A DNA stretch of 42,730 nucleotides, from contig DAIPYE010000004.1 of the NCBI GenBank assembly GCA_036782915.1, forward strand, positions 1 to 42,730, given 5' to 3'. This document shows, piece by piece, positions 1 through 8,647 of the stretch. Position 1 is the stretch's first letter. Every line of letters begins with the position of its first letter. A program made the translations under genes and the position numbers. This DNA is from JAEUSI01 sp036782915. Its GTDB lineage: Bacteria; Bacteroidota; Ignavibacteria; Tepidaquicellales; Tepidaquicellaceae. The notes under the pieces were generated by a model, which saw only the letters and a program-made list of their open reading frames with translations, was not told the origin of the DNA and did no database searches.

Positions 1-936
1 GGTTCCGGAAAATCCTCTCTTATTACAGAAACACTTTACAGAATTTTGTCAAAGAAATTTTTCAAAACTCCTGAACCATCTCTGCCATATACCTCCATCG
101 AAGGTATCACAAAAAAGGGTGAGAAATATTATGAAAAAATAATTGACAAAATTATCGAGATAGATCAGTCTGCCATAGGAAGAACTCCTAGAAGTAATCC
201 CGCGACTTACACCGGATTGTTTACTTTCATAAGAGATATATTTGCAAATCTTCCGGATTCAAAGATCCGCGGGTACAAGCCAGGCAGATTTTCTTTTAAT
301 GTAAAAGGCGGAAGATGTGATGCCTGTGAAGGCGCTGGATTACAGAAGATTGAAATGAATTTTCTACCTGATGTTTATGTGACGTGCGATGTTTGCAGAG
401 GAAAAAGATATAACAGGGAAACTCTTGAAGTAAAGTATAAGCATAAATCCATAGCTGACATTCTTGAAATGACAGTTGAAGAAGCAGTGGATTTTTTTGA
501 AGCAGTGCCGTCACTTAAAAGAAAACTTCAGACACTCTACGATGTCGGACTCGGTTATATCCGTCTTGGTCAGCAGGCGACCACTTTATCAGGCGGCGAA
601 GCTCAGCGAGTGAAATTGTCAACGGAACTTTCAAAAGTTCAGACCGGCAGAACTCTCTATATTCTCGACGAACCCACCACCGGTCTTCACTTTGAAGATA
701 TTAACATGCTTTTAGATGTTCTTAATAAACTTGTCGACAAAGGGAATACGGTGATCGTAATAGAGCACAATATGGATGTGATAAAATCTGCCGACTGGAT
801 CATTGACCTGGGTCCGGAAGGCGGCAGCATGGGCGGTGAAATAATTGCACAAGGAACTCCGGAAGAAATAGTAAAGAATAACCTTGAAATAAGTTACACT
901 GCTAAATATCTGAAAGTAGAACTGGAAAATAAATAA
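1..936 (+). CDS. uvrA: UvrA excinuclease subunit A, C-terminal part (cut by window start)
   Basis: DNA damage-recognition ATPase of nucleotide excision repair, working with UvrB and UvrC. The reading frame is open from base 1, where the second Walker A motif (GSGKSS) is already present, so the gene begins outside the window. Visible in order: the conserved QSAIGRTPRSNPATYTG segment, the C-terminal zinc module (CDAC at codons 98-101 and CDVC about 30 residues later, counted from base 1), the ABC signature LSGGEAQRVKL, Walker B LYILDEPTTGLH and the EHN switch region. All motifs of UvrA nucleotide-binding domain 2 are intact. It converges on the TPR gene with only 11 bases between stops. It closely follows the canonical UvrA1 pattern, which makes the complete uvrA at 1590-4487 a second paralogue rather than the main copy. 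Confidence 0.97.
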   Translation, partial: GSGKSSLITETLYRILSKKFFKTPEPSLPYTSIEGITKKGEKYYEKIIDKIIEIDQSAIGRTPRSNPATYTGLFTFIRDIFANLPDSKIRGYKPGRFSFNVKGGRCDACEGAGLQKIEMNFLPDVYVTCDVCRGKRYNRETLEVKYKHKSIADILEMTVEEAVDFFEAVPSLKRKLQTLYDVGLGYIRLGQQATTLSGGEAQRVKLSTELSKVQTGRTLYILDEPTTGLHFEDINMLLDVLNKLVDKGNTVIVIEHNMDVIKSADWIIDLGPEGGSMGGEIIAQGTPEEIVKNNLEISYTAKYLKVELENK

Positions 937-947
937 TTATAAAAAAT

Positions 948-1574
948 TTATTTCTTCAGTTCTTCAATTTTTTTATTCAATTCATTTGTCCAGATCTTAT
1001 CAATCTCTATAGCTTTCTGAAAATCATTAACAGCTTTTTCCTTATCACCTGTTTCAATATATAATAATCCGCGGTTGTAATATGCAATGTCATCTCCGGG
1101 ATTTAATTTTATTATCTTCGAATAATCATCGATAGCTTTGGCATTTTCCTTTAATGCCTCATAAGCTTCAGCTCTGCTGTAATATGCATCCAGATATTTT
1201 TTATTGATCTTTACAGCTTTAGAAAAATCATTTACAGCATTTTTAAAATCTTCTTTCCTTTCATAGATCATGCCTCTGCTGTAATAAGCTTCTGCATTTT
1301 TATTATTCATTTCTATTGATTTACTCAATTCATTCAAGGCTTTATCGTAATCAAAATAAATAAAATATATCATACCTTTGTAAAAGCATATCTCGTAATC
1401 ATCTGATTCCTTATTCAGAATTTCAGAAAAGATTTTATTTGCTTTTTCAAAATCATCCGAATAAAAAGCTTTTTTTCCTGTTTCAAAATTTTCTTTAAGT
1501 GTCTGAGCTTTGAGTGCAGATGTATGTGAAGAAATCAGAAAAATCATTAAAATTAAATACCTGAACTTTATCAT
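948..1574 (-). CDS. Exported TPR-repeat protein
   Basis: A 208-residue protein with a probable signal peptide (residues 1-24, hydrophobic core LILMIFLISS, cleavage near LKA-Q). The mature part is a run of about five tetratricopeptide repeats with typical spacing, for example AEAYYSRGMIYERKEDFKNA, followed by matching units beginning DAYYSRAEAYE and DIAYYNRGLLYIETGD. TPR arrays are protein-binding scaffolds; the partner cannot be read from the sequence. It lies 15 bases downstream of the uvrA paralogue on the same strand, so co-transcription is likely, but no functional link is known. No lipobox cysteine is seen, so a soluble periplasmic location is the better guess. Confidence 0.85.
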   Translation of the reverse strand: MIKFRYLILMIFLISSHTSALKAQTLKENFETGKKAFYSDDFEKANKIFSEILNKESDDYEICFYKGMIYFIYFDYDKALNELSKSIEMNNKNAEAYYSRGMIYERKEDFKNAVNDFSKAVKINKKYLDAYYSRAEAYEALKENAKAIDDYSKIIKLNPGDDIAYYNRGLLYIETGDKEKAVNDFQKAIEIDKIWTNELNKKIEELKK

Positions 1575-1589
1575 AATACTTTTTTTATT

Positions 1590-4487
1590 TTATAAGAATT
1601 TTTTTAAATATTTTCCTGTATAGGATTTTTTTTCATTTGCAATTTCCTCCGGAGTTCCTTTTGCAACTATAAATCCGCCTTCATCACCGCTTTCGGGTCC
1701 GAGGTCAATAATATAGTCAGCACATTTGATCACTTCAAGATTATGCTCGATGACCAATACCGAATTTCCGGTATCAATGAGTTCTTCAAAACATTTCAGC
1801 AGTTTTGATACATCATAATAATGCAAACCTGTTGTCGGTTCATCAAATACAAACAAAGTATGCCTCTCATCTTCCTGGAAAGTCAAATGATATGCAAGTT
1901 TTACTCTCTGAGATTCTCCGCCCGACAAAGTAGTTGCAGACTGACCTACTCTTAAATAACCAAGACCGACATCATCCAGCACCCTGATCTTTTTAACAAT
2001 CTTTGGGTAAGGTTTAAAAAAATTAATAGCTTCGATAACAGTCATCTCAAGTACTTCGCTGATATTTTTGTGGATTCCGTCATTACCTTTTAATTTAATT
2101 TCAAGAACATCGCTTTTATATCTTTTACCGTTACATGTTTCGCATTCTAAAATTATATCTGCCATGAACTGCATTTCGATCTTTATAACTCCGGTGCCTT
2201 CGCATGTTTCACATCTTCCTCCCGGAACATTAAAAGAAAAATATCCTGAATACAAATTTTTCTTTTTTGATTCTGAAGTACCGGCAAAAGCATCTCTTAT
2301 CACATCAAAAGCTTTTATATATGTGACAGGATTACTTCTCGGTGTTTTGCCGATGGGATTCTGATCAATCATCTCTACAGAATCGATATTCTCATAACCC
2401 GTTACAGAATCATGATCTCCGATCTTATTATTATAACTTCCTTCAAGTTTTCTTTTAAGCACACCGTAAAGAATATTATTTATAAGCGTTGATTTTCCTG
2501 AGCCGCTGACGCCGCTCACACATACCATCATTCCAAGCGGAATATCAACGTCAATATCTTTTAAATTATTTTCCCGCGCTCCTTTTATACTAATGTGTTT
2601 CAGCTTTTTTGAATCCTGACGCCGGATTTTCGGAATATCTATTTTCATTTTTCCGCTGAGAAATTTTCCCGTAAGAGATGCAGTATCTTTTAGAATTTCT
2701 ACATAACTTCCCTGAAATATAACCTGCCCACCCATCTCACCTGCAAAAGGTCCCATATCAACAATTTCATCAGCTTCCTTCATCATATCGCTGTCATGTT
2801 CAACCACCAAAACTGTATTTCCCAGATCACGAAGTGATTTCATTATGTTGATAAGTTTATAGTTATCTCTCGGATGAAGACCGATAGATGGTTCATCCAG
2901 TACATATATAGAACCGACCAGCGATGAACCAAGTGAAGTTGAAAGATTAATTCTCTGCGACTCACCGCCCGAAAGTGAATTCGAAAGTCTGTCGAGAGTA
3001 AGATAACTTAATCCCACATCATTCAGATATTTTAATCTTGAAATTATTTCTTCTAAAATTCTTTCTGAAACTTTTTTGTCATAATCACTTAGCTCTATTT
3101 TTAAAAAGAAATCATACGCTTCGTCAATTTTCATTTTAACAATATTAAAAATTGTTTTCCCGTCGATCTTTACATACAATGCTTCTTTTCTCAGCCTTGA
3201 ACCGCCACACTCGCTGCAAACAGTAAAGGCTCTGTATCTGTTCAGTAAGACTCTGTAATGAAGCTTGTAGCCGGCTTCCTTTTCGATAATTTTAAAAAAT
3301 TTTATCAGGCCTATGAATTTCTTACCGCCTTTTGCGACATACTCTTTTTCATCTTCAGTCAGCTTGTTATAAGGTTTGTGTATATCAAGACCATATTCCT
3401 CTGCTTCGGAAATTATATCAGTAAGATGTTTTGAATGTTTAGGAGTTGATAATACATTTATAGCTCCGTTGAAAATTGATTTTTTCTTATCTGATATTAC
3501 AAGATCCATGTCTATGTCCATCGTCTTACCAAATCCCTGACATTTTTCACATGCTCCGAACGGATTATTAAAGGAAAACAATCTCGGTTCGGGATCTTCG
3601 AATCTCATACCGTCCTGTTCAAGATATTTACTATAATATTGATCCGAGAATTTATTTTCATCTAATATCCTTAAAGTAACATAGCCATCACTCTCTCTGT
3701 AAGCAAGTTCGATGGAATCATTGAATCTGTTTGAAGATTCGGTATCAGAAGGATTGAAATTTAATCTGTCAATCAGAACTGATAATAATTTTTCCGTGTC
3801 ATTTTTAATTTTCAGAAGCGGATAAATTTTACTTCCAAAGTCTGTTTCTTCAATTTCATTAAGATCAACAATTTCATCATCTATAATAATTTTGAAAAAT
3901 CCTTTTGACAAATTCAGTTTAAGAATGCGAAACAAGTCAGCTTTATCTTTAACAGGAAGCTCAATGATCACATATAATTTTATTGAATCGTTCTTTATAA
4001 ATTTAGATACTTCATTTATGATACTTTCCGGTGAATCTTTTTTAACAATCAAATTACTGACAGGTGAATGCACCTTTCCTATTCTTGCAAAAAGCAATCT
4101 GAGGTAATCATAAATTTCAGTTGTAGTTCCAACTGTCGACCGCGGATTTTTTATCTGGGTTTTCTGTTCGATCGCCATGGAAGGAGCAAGTCCTGCAATA
4201 AAATCAACATCAGGCTTATTAATCCTTTCTAAAAATTGTCTGGCATATGATGAAAGACTTTCAACATATCTTCTCTGACCTTCAGCGTAAATCGTATCAA
4301 AAACAAGTGAAGATTTGCCGGAGCCACTGACCCCGGTAAACACTGTAAGTTTGTATTTGGGTATATCAATACTGACATTTTTCAGATTATGAACTCTGAC
4401 GCCTTTAATAACAATGAATTTTTTCGGATCGGAAAATTCTGTCTGCTTTGTTAATGGAGTTTTTTTCTTTTTAGTAATCAATTTCAA
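1590..4487 (-). CDS. uvrA: Second UvrA paralogue, full length, TTG start
   Basis: A 965-residue UvrA-family ATPase with both ABC domains: Walker A GVSGSGKSSL near residues 50-60 and again in the C-terminal half, two LSGGE(S)QR signatures and two LDEP Walker B motifs. The ATP-loop segment QNPIGKTPRSNPVTY and the C-terminal zinc module (CETC...CETC) are present, as is the central CSECGGSRL motif. It keeps the region that binds UvrB, so it is not the short class of UvrA2. The first zinc module looks incomplete: the second pair (CEKC) follows LFSFNNPFGA, but the preceding CxxC pair is replaced by a cysteine-free stretch. The start appears to be TTG: there is no in-frame ATG between the upstream stop near 4521 and the conserved start of the domain. 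UvrA paralogues of this size are known in Bacteroidetes; their separate role (repair, lesion tolerance or drug resistance) is unresolved. Confidence 0.93.
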   Translation of the reverse strand: MKLITKKKKTPLTKQTEFSDPKKFIVIKGVRVHNLKNVSIDIPKYKLTVFTGVSGSGKSSLVFDTIYAEGQRRYVESLSSYARQFLERINKPDVDFIAGLAPSMAIEQKTQIKNPRSTVGTTTEIYDYLRLLFARIGKVHSPVSNLIVKKDSPESIINEVSKFIKNDSIKLYVIIELPVKDKADLFRILKLNLSKGFFKIIIDDEIVDLNEIEETDFGSKIYPLLKIKNDTEKLLSVLIDRLNFNPSDTESSNRFNDSIELAYRESDGYVTLRILDENKFSDQYYSKYLEQDGMRFEDPEPRLFSFNNPFGACEKCQGFGKTMDIDMDLVISDKKKSIFNGAINVLSTPKHSKHLTDIISEAEEYGLDIHKPYNKLTEDEKEYVAKGGKKFIGLIKFFKIIEKEAGYKLHYRVLLNRYRAFTVCSECGGSRLRKEALYVKIDGKTIFNIVKMKIDEAYDFFLKIELSDYDKKVSERILEEIISRLKYLNDVGLSYLTLDRLSNSLSGGESQRINLSTSLGSSLVGSIYVLDEPSIGLHPRDNYKLINIMKSLRDLGNTVLVVEHDSDMMKEADEIVDMGPFAGEMGGQVIFQGSYVEILKDTASLTGKFLSGKMKIDIPKIRRQDSKKLKHISIKGARENNLKDIDVDIPLGMMVCVSGVSGSGKSTLINNILYGVLKRKLEGSYNNKIGDHDSVTGYENIDSVEMIDQNPIGKTPRSNPVTYIKAFDVIRDAFAGTSESKKKNLYSGYFSFNVPGGRCETCEGTGVIKIEMQFMADIILECETCNGKRYKSDVLEIKLKGNDGIHKNISEVLEMTVIEAINFFKPYPKIVKKIRVLDDVGLGYLRVGQSATTLSGGESQRVKLAYHLTFQEDERHTLFVFDEPTTGLHYYDVSKLLKCFEELIDTGNSVLVIEHNLEVIKCADYIIDLGPESGDEGGFIVAKGTPEEIANEKKSYTGKYLKKFL

Positions 4488-4605
4488 ACTAATTCTGGAG
4501 AAATTTTTGCAATAATGAATTTAAAACTTTATATCAAAATAAGCAGTTCATTTTCATATACAAAAGCCGGAAACCGCATTAAATTTATTAGTGTATTACA
4601 TATTT

Positions 4606-4613
4606 TATATTTG
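4606..4613 (+). promoter_or_regulatory. Bacteroidetes-type -7 element for the 4640 gene
   Basis: TATATTTG fits the Bacteroidetes sigma-ABfr -7 consensus TAnnTTTG exactly and lies 26 bases before the ATG. A weak -33 match (TTTA at 4584-4587) sits 18 bases upstream. The prediction is based on the motif only. Confidence 0.5.
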
Positions 4614-4639
4614 TAAATTTAAAAAAGAATTTATTACTG

Positions 4640-5542
4640 ATGATCAAGAAATTATATTTATCCGCTCTTTTTCTGTTGTTTTTCAATATAGCTTATTCAC
4701 AGGAATTATACATTGTAAGTCATCCCGCAGCCAGTTTATCAAAAAACCGGATAGAATTCAGAAACATTGTTATGGGATATGAGAATTTTCAATATTATCA
4801 TAATTCATTCGAGCTGAATTATGGTATTCTCGGTAATCTCACTTTATATAACAGTGTGTTTTATACTCTGGACAAAGGTTATGAATTCCTTGGTAACTAT
4901 GAAGGTTCAGTCAGATACAGATTCCATGATATTGATAAAAAAAATTATCATGTCAGAATGGCAGCCCAGTCAGCTGTAGTTGTCCCCGTAAATTCAAATC
5001 CTGTGGTCGGTGACAAAGTTGAATACGAGCTGCATCCGGGTCACAAAGTTTCATTTTATAATTTTCAGAATGACATCACGGTTCCGTCAGTAGATTTCCA
5101 TACGACAGATAATTTTATTTTTAAGAATGATCTGATCATCACCAATCTGATTCAGAAATTTTCAATTACGGGAGAGATGGGTTATAACATTAATATTCCG
5201 AAAAATGATTTTAAATTCGGAAATTATATTGACTGGTCACTGGCTATGGGCTATCTGTTACTCCCCAGAGAGTATAAAAATTTCAATGATGTAAATGTGA
5301 ATCTGTATTCAGAATCTAAAGCTTATTACTTTGAGAAAAATGAATTTCTCGGAACTGATGTTACAAACTCAGGCGGATTCAGACTTGATACATATCTTGG
5401 AATTCAGGCAATATTTTTTTCCTCACTAATGACTGAGTTATCTTACAAAATCCCTCTTTATTCAAATGAATATGTCGAAACACAGATCGGTAAAAGGTCG
5501 ACTGCATTATTAATAAGTATCAGATATCTTTTTTTCCTATAA
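4640..5542 (+). CDS. Putative outer-membrane beta-barrel protein
   Basis: A 300-residue protein with a clear signal peptide (MIKKLYLSALFLLFFNIAYS, cleavage before QELY). The mature chain is rich in aromatic residues and alternating strands (YRFHDIDKKNYHVRMAAQSA, LISIRYLFFL at the very C-terminus), ending in phenylalanine/leucine as outer-membrane barrels often do. I do not recognise a named family. The ATG at 4640 directly precedes the signal peptide. It lies 18 bases upstream of the M1 peptidase on the same strand, so the two are probably co-transcribed. A porin-like or sensor barrel are both possible. Confidence 0.72.
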   Translation: MIKKLYLSALFLLFFNIAYSQELYIVSHPAASLSKNRIEFRNIVMGYENFQYYHNSFELNYGILGNLTLYNSVFYTLDKGYEFLGNYEGSVRYRFHDIDKKNYHVRMAAQSAVVVPVNSNPVVGDKVEYELHPGHKVSFYNFQNDITVPSVDFHTTDNFIFKNDLIITNLIQKFSITGEMGYNINIPKNDFKFGNYIDWSLAMGYLLLPREYKNFNDVNVNLYSESKAYYFEKNEFLGTDVTNSGGFRLDTYLGIQAIFFSSLMTELSYKIPLYSNEYVETQIGKRSTALLISIRYLFFL

Positions 5543-5560
5543 ATTTTTTAGAATTTGATT

Positions 5561-7534
5561 ATGAAATTTCTTCTAAATTTACTCATAATTATTTCAGCTT
5601 CTTCTGTTTCATTTTCACAGATCTTCGAAAAACCAATTTATGAAATCGAAAGAGATGCGCATTCGGCAAGTTTTTACCTTGATGACGGTGATTACAAAAG
5701 TGACACTAACATAAATGTAACTCACTATAAACTTTTTTTAAAAGTTACTTATCAGCCTGATTATCTCAGGGGAGAAGTAACAATAAAATGTAAAAGCCTA
5801 GTAAATAATCTAACAGAAATTTTCTATGATCTCGCTGATAACATGACGGTTGATTCCGTTCATTCCGGAAATATTAGATTAAACTTTTCACATTCGGACA
5901 ATAAAGTATTAATTTCATTAAATAATTCTTTTAATACAGATCAGGAAATTTTAATTACTGTATTTTACCGAGGGATTCCAATTCCTACTGGTTTCGGCAG
6001 TTTTGTTTTCGGCTCACATGGAAATAACGAGCCGGCGATCTGGACACTCAGTGAACCATTCGGGTCAAGTGACTGGTTTCCGTGCAAGAATGTTCCATTT
6101 GACAAAGCAGATTCATCGGATGTATGGATACAGTGTTCTGATGATCTTAGCGCAGTTTCAAACGGAGTACTAAAAGAAATTGTAAATAATAATGACGGAA
6201 CTCTTACTTTCAAATGGCATAATTCTTATCCGATCGTAAATTATGTTATCTCGCTGGCAATTTCAAATTACGCTCAATACAACAGCTATTTTAAATACTC
6301 TGCTAATGATTCAATGCCTGTATTAAACTATATATATCCGGAAAATTTAAATGAACTGAAATCACAGCTTGATAAAACAAATTACATGCTGGAATTATTT
6401 TCACAGAAATTCGGACTCTATCCTTTCATAAATGAAAAATACGGTCATGCTGAATTCGGAAGGAATGCCGGAATGGAAAATCAGACAATTTCATCAATGG
6501 GAGTTTTTAATGATAATATTATGGCTCATGAACTTGCACATCAGTGGTTCGGAGATAAGATAACCTGTATAGACTGGCAGAATATATGGCTGAACGAAGG
6601 TTTTGCAACTTACGGAGAAGCTGTTTACAATGAAGCTGCATTCGGAGCTGAGGCTTACAAAGAGTTTATAAAATTTAAAATGTCAGATTCAAAAAATGCA
6701 GTAGGATCGATATATGTTCAGGATGTAAATAACATCAACCAGATCTTTAGCGGCAACAGAAGTTATGCAAAAGGCTGCATAGTTCTTCACATGCTTCGTG
6801 GCGTTGTAGGAGATTCAGCTTTTTTCAGTATTCTTAAATCTTATGCAACAAACCCGGAGATCTCTTACAAAAATGCTGTGACAGAAGATTTTAAAATTAT
6901 TGCTGAAAGTATTTACGGAAATTCATTGAATTATTTTTTTGACGAATGGATCTACGGAGAAAATTATCCAAAATATAGTACCGGCTGGATTNNNNNNNNN
7001 NCACCGATAAATGAGGCACAGTATAAAGTTACAATTAATTTAACACAGGATATTAATATAAATCCATCATTTTTCACAATGCCTATACAGATAAATATAA
7101 TCACACAAGCCGGAGATTCTTTAGTAACAGTATTTAATAATATGCAGTCACAGAACTTCGAGTTTATATTTAACAGTAAACCTTTGAATTTCAAAATCGA
7201 CCCGAATAATCATATTCTGAAAGATATCAGAGGAGAAGATATTATTCCTGTCAGATATGCTTTAAGTCAGAATTACCCAAATCCTTTTAATCCTGTTACA
7301 AATATTAATTACGAGCTTGGAAAACCATCAAATGTAATTATAACAATTTTTGATATTCTTGGTCAGACAGTCGGGATTTATAAAATGAATAATCAGCGTG
7401 AAGGAAATTATACGGTTCCGGTCAATTTGAACGGATATGCATCCGGAGCATATTTCTATTTATTCGAAGCATGGGATCTGAACAATATTGATGTGAATTT
7501 TTCTGAAGCTAAAGAAATGATGTATATAAAATAA
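5561..7534 (+). CDS. Secreted M1-family zinc metallopeptidase with T9SS sorting domain
   Basis: An aminopeptidase N-like enzyme (gluzincin, family M1) that removes N-terminal residues from peptides using one zinc ion. Start: ATG 5561 is preferred over the in-frame TTG 5555 because the signal peptide (KFLLNLLIIISASSVSFSQ) begins there. Seen from that ATG: substrate-binding GMEN motif in GRNAGMENQT, zinc site HELAH at residues 323-327 and the third ligand Glu346 in WLNEGFATYGE. The C-terminus from about residue 568 is a type IX secretion sorting domain (NYPNPFNP, then a beta-sandwich ending KEMMYIK), so the protein should be carried across the outer membrane and released or anchored at the surface. 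Ten N at 6992-7001 interrupt the gene after the peptidase domain; the frame happens to be kept, but missing sequence there is unknown. Confidence 0.92.
   Translation: MKFLLNLLIIISASSVSFSQIFEKPIYEIERDAHSASFYLDDGDYKSDTNINVTHYKLFLKVTYQPDYLRGEVTIKCKSLVNNLTEIFYDLADNMTVDSVHSGNIRLNFSHSDNKVLISLNNSFNTDQEILITVFYRGIPIPTGFGSFVFGSHGNNEPAIWTLSEPFGSSDWFPCKNVPFDKADSSDVWIQCSDDLSAVSNGVLKEIVNNNDGTLTFKWHNSYPIVNYVISLAISNYAQYNSYFKYSANDSMPVLNYIYPENLNELKSQLDKTNYMLELFSQKFGLYPFINEKYGHAEFGRNAGMENQTISSMGVFNDNIMAHELAHQWFGDKITCIDWQNIWLNEGFATYGEAVYNEAAFGAEAYKEFIKFKMSDSKNAVGSIYVQDVNNINQIFSGNRSYAKGCIVLHMLRGVVGDSAFFSILKSYATNPEISYKNAVTEDFKIIAESIYGNSLNYFFDEWIYGENYPKYSTGWIXXXXPINEAQYKVTINLTQDININPSFFTMPIQINIITQAGDSLVTVFNNMQSQNFEFIFNSKPLNFKIDPNNHILKDIRGEDIIPVRYALSQNYPNPFNPVTNINYELGKPSNVIITIFDILGQTVGIYKMNNQREGNYTVPVNLNGYASGAYFYLFEAWDLNNIDVNFSEAKEMMYIK
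6992..7001. other. Assembly gap (10 N)
   Basis: Ten undetermined bases lie inside the M1 peptidase gene, between codons for GWI and PINEAQ. The translation is open in the same frame on both sides, so any missing length is probably a multiple of three plus one, or the N count is arbitrary. Confidence 0.99.
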
Positions 7535-7601
7535 TTATTGAAATCTGTCATTTCTTAAAGAACTGAGGATGTCAACAATTATTGAAGTCTAAGAAGTTGA
7601 G

Positions 7602-7624
7602 TTAATTCTTTTTAAAAAGATTAA
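7602..7624. repeat. Imperfect palindrome at the 3' end of the first transposase
   Basis: TTAAT (7602-7606) and CTTTTT (7608-7613) pair with AAAAAG (7614-7619) and ATTAA (7620-7624), with one unpaired base. It overlaps the transposase stop codon. It could be one subterminal hairpin of an IS200-type element or a terminator; nothing decides between these. Confidence 0.5.
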
Positions 7625-8073
7625 TCCCAAACATATCTTTCATCGTAATCCACATTGTATTTATGTAGAAATTTTCTGTATTCACACTGAAAGCATATTT
7701 TCAAATGGTGTTGTTTTTGATTTTCTATGTATTTAATTACAGCATTCACATCTGTAGGATTTACTGAGAAAGCTCCGTATCCATTTTGCCAGTAGAAATT
7801 CTTATAATCTTCTCCTTTTGTTTTAATCCATCCTGAAGAATGTGATTTTGCTTCTTCCAGAAGTTTCATTAATGCAATCTTTTTTGAAAGCATACAGAGG
7901 ATATGAATATGATCTTCACAACCTCCGATTTTTAATGGATGGCATTCTAAATTTTTGCAAATTCCACCAATGTATGAATATAATTCATTCTCTATCTGTT
8001 GTTTTATTAAAGGTTGTCTGTACTTAGTACTGAATATGATGTGTATGTAGTTTTTGACAAGTGATTGTCCCAT
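7621..8073 (-). CDS. IS200/IS605-type Y1 transposase (TnpA-like)
   Basis: A 150-residue single-tyrosine HUH transposase, the usual length for IS200-type TnpA. Seen: the opening KNYIHIIFSTKYRQPLI, the metal-binding HUH motif His55-Ile-His57 in GGCEDHIHIL, the WQNGYGAFSVNP segment and the catalytic Tyr115 in VIKYIENQKQHH, with Gln119 one helical turn later, and the C-terminal DERYVW. These enzymes cut and rejoin single-stranded DNA at hairpin-flanked ends, forming a 5' phosphotyrosine link. The gene is intact and stands alone, with no TnpB partner. Its ATG faces a 9-bp tandem array 54 bases upstream. The genes on both sides are unrelated. A domesticated, repeat-associated role is possible instead of an active insertion sequence. 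Confidence 0.93.
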   Translation of the reverse strand: MGQSLVKNYIHIIFSTKYRQPLIKQQIENELYSYIGGICKNLECHPLKIGGCEDHIHILCMLSKKIALMKLLEEAKSHSSGWIKTKGEDYKNFYWQNGYGAFSVNPTDVNAVIKYIENQKQHHLKICFQCEYRKFLHKYNVDYDERYVWD

Positions 8074-8127
8074 TTGTTGTTACTCCTTTCTGATATTTTA
8101 AATGTTTTTTCTTTTGTTTTATAAATT

Positions 8128-8307
8128 ACAGAAACCACAGAAATCACAGAAACCACAGAAATCACAGAAACCACAGAAACCACAGAAATCACAGAAACCA
8201 CAGAAACCACAGAAACCACAGAAACCACAGAAACCACAGAAACCGCAGAAACCGCAGAAACCACAGAAACCACAGAAACCGCAGAAACCACAGAAACTGC
8301 AGAAACC
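8128..8307. repeat. Twenty-unit 9-bp tandem array (ACAGAAACC)
   Basis: Twenty consecutive 9-bp units, consensus ACAGAAACC, with only ACAGAAATC, GCAGAAACC and one ACAGAAACT as variants. It ends directly at the first hairpin copy (ACAGGG). One frame reads as lysine-proline-glutamine repeats and the other strand as valine-serine-valine, but neither has a plausible gene start or a globular part, so it is treated as noncoding. Its place just upstream of the transposase start matches the second transposase at the right end of the window. Confidence 0.97.
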
Positions 8308-8353
8308 ACAGGGTTTTACCCTGTGCTGACATATCCCGCCGCTTCGCGGCTTG
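8307..8353. repeat. Two-hairpin element, copy 1
   Basis: Hairpin one is CACAGGG-TTTTA-CCCTGTG (7-bp stem), hairpin two GCCGC-TTC-GCGGC (5-bp stem), joined by CTGACATATCCC. It is GC-rich against an AT-rich background and repeated almost exactly at 8387-8432. The layout resembles REP-type dyads linked to Y1 transposases. Confidence 0.9.
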
Positions 8354-8386
8354 ATAACTTACCAACATATTTTTGATCTATTTCCA

Positions 8387-8432
8387 CACAGGGTTTACCC
8401 TGTGCTGACATATCCCGCCGCTTCGCGGCTTG
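8387..8432. repeat. Two-hairpin element, copy 2
   Basis: Same sequence as the copy at 8307-8353 except for one fewer T in the first loop. The copies are in direct orientation, 80 bases apart start to start, with unrelated AT-rich sequence between. Confidence 0.9.
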
Positions 8433-8467
8433 CTAAAATGATTCTAACATGTTGACAAATATTTTAA

Positions 8468-8491
8468 TAACACAGGAATGTATCTGTGTTA
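8468..8491. repeat. Hairpin TAACACAG / CTGTGTTA
   Basis: An 8-bp perfect stem with an 8-base loop. Its CACAG/CTGTG core echoes the first stem of the two-hairpin elements nearby, suggesting a decayed relative. Confidence 0.55.
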
Positions 8492-8647
8492 ATATTTAAC
8501 TAAAACTATGTATTTTAAAATTATTGGGCAAATTGTAATAAATTGAATTTGTGAAAATGGGATTAACAGATTGGATAAATGTTTTAAACGCAGTCAGGAA
8601 ATTGCTTAAAGAGTTTCCTTTGATTGAGATTCAGGGAATGATATTTG

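Larger units (their letters stand above)
8074..8647. other. Gene-free stretch holding repeats
   Basis: Between the transposase start and the 3' end of the DUF3667 gene. It holds a short leader, the 9-bp tandem array, two copies of a two-hairpin element and one further hairpin, all listed separately. I see no convincing gene; a 51-codon frame at 8558 running into the antisense of the DUF3667 gene has no recognisable features. Confidence 0.8.

Noticed and set aside
8128..8307. A possible CRISPR array
   Set aside because: Units are 9 bp with no spacers and no cas genes are in the window. The heptamer array at the right end fails for the same reason.
8102..8329. An open frame of lysine-proline-glutamine repeats, and its antisense valine-serine frame
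   Set aside because: Both are only translations of the 9-bp array; there is no globular part and no supported start.
7602..8491. A complete IS605 element with TnpB
   Set aside because: No TnpB-like gene is present next to either transposase.
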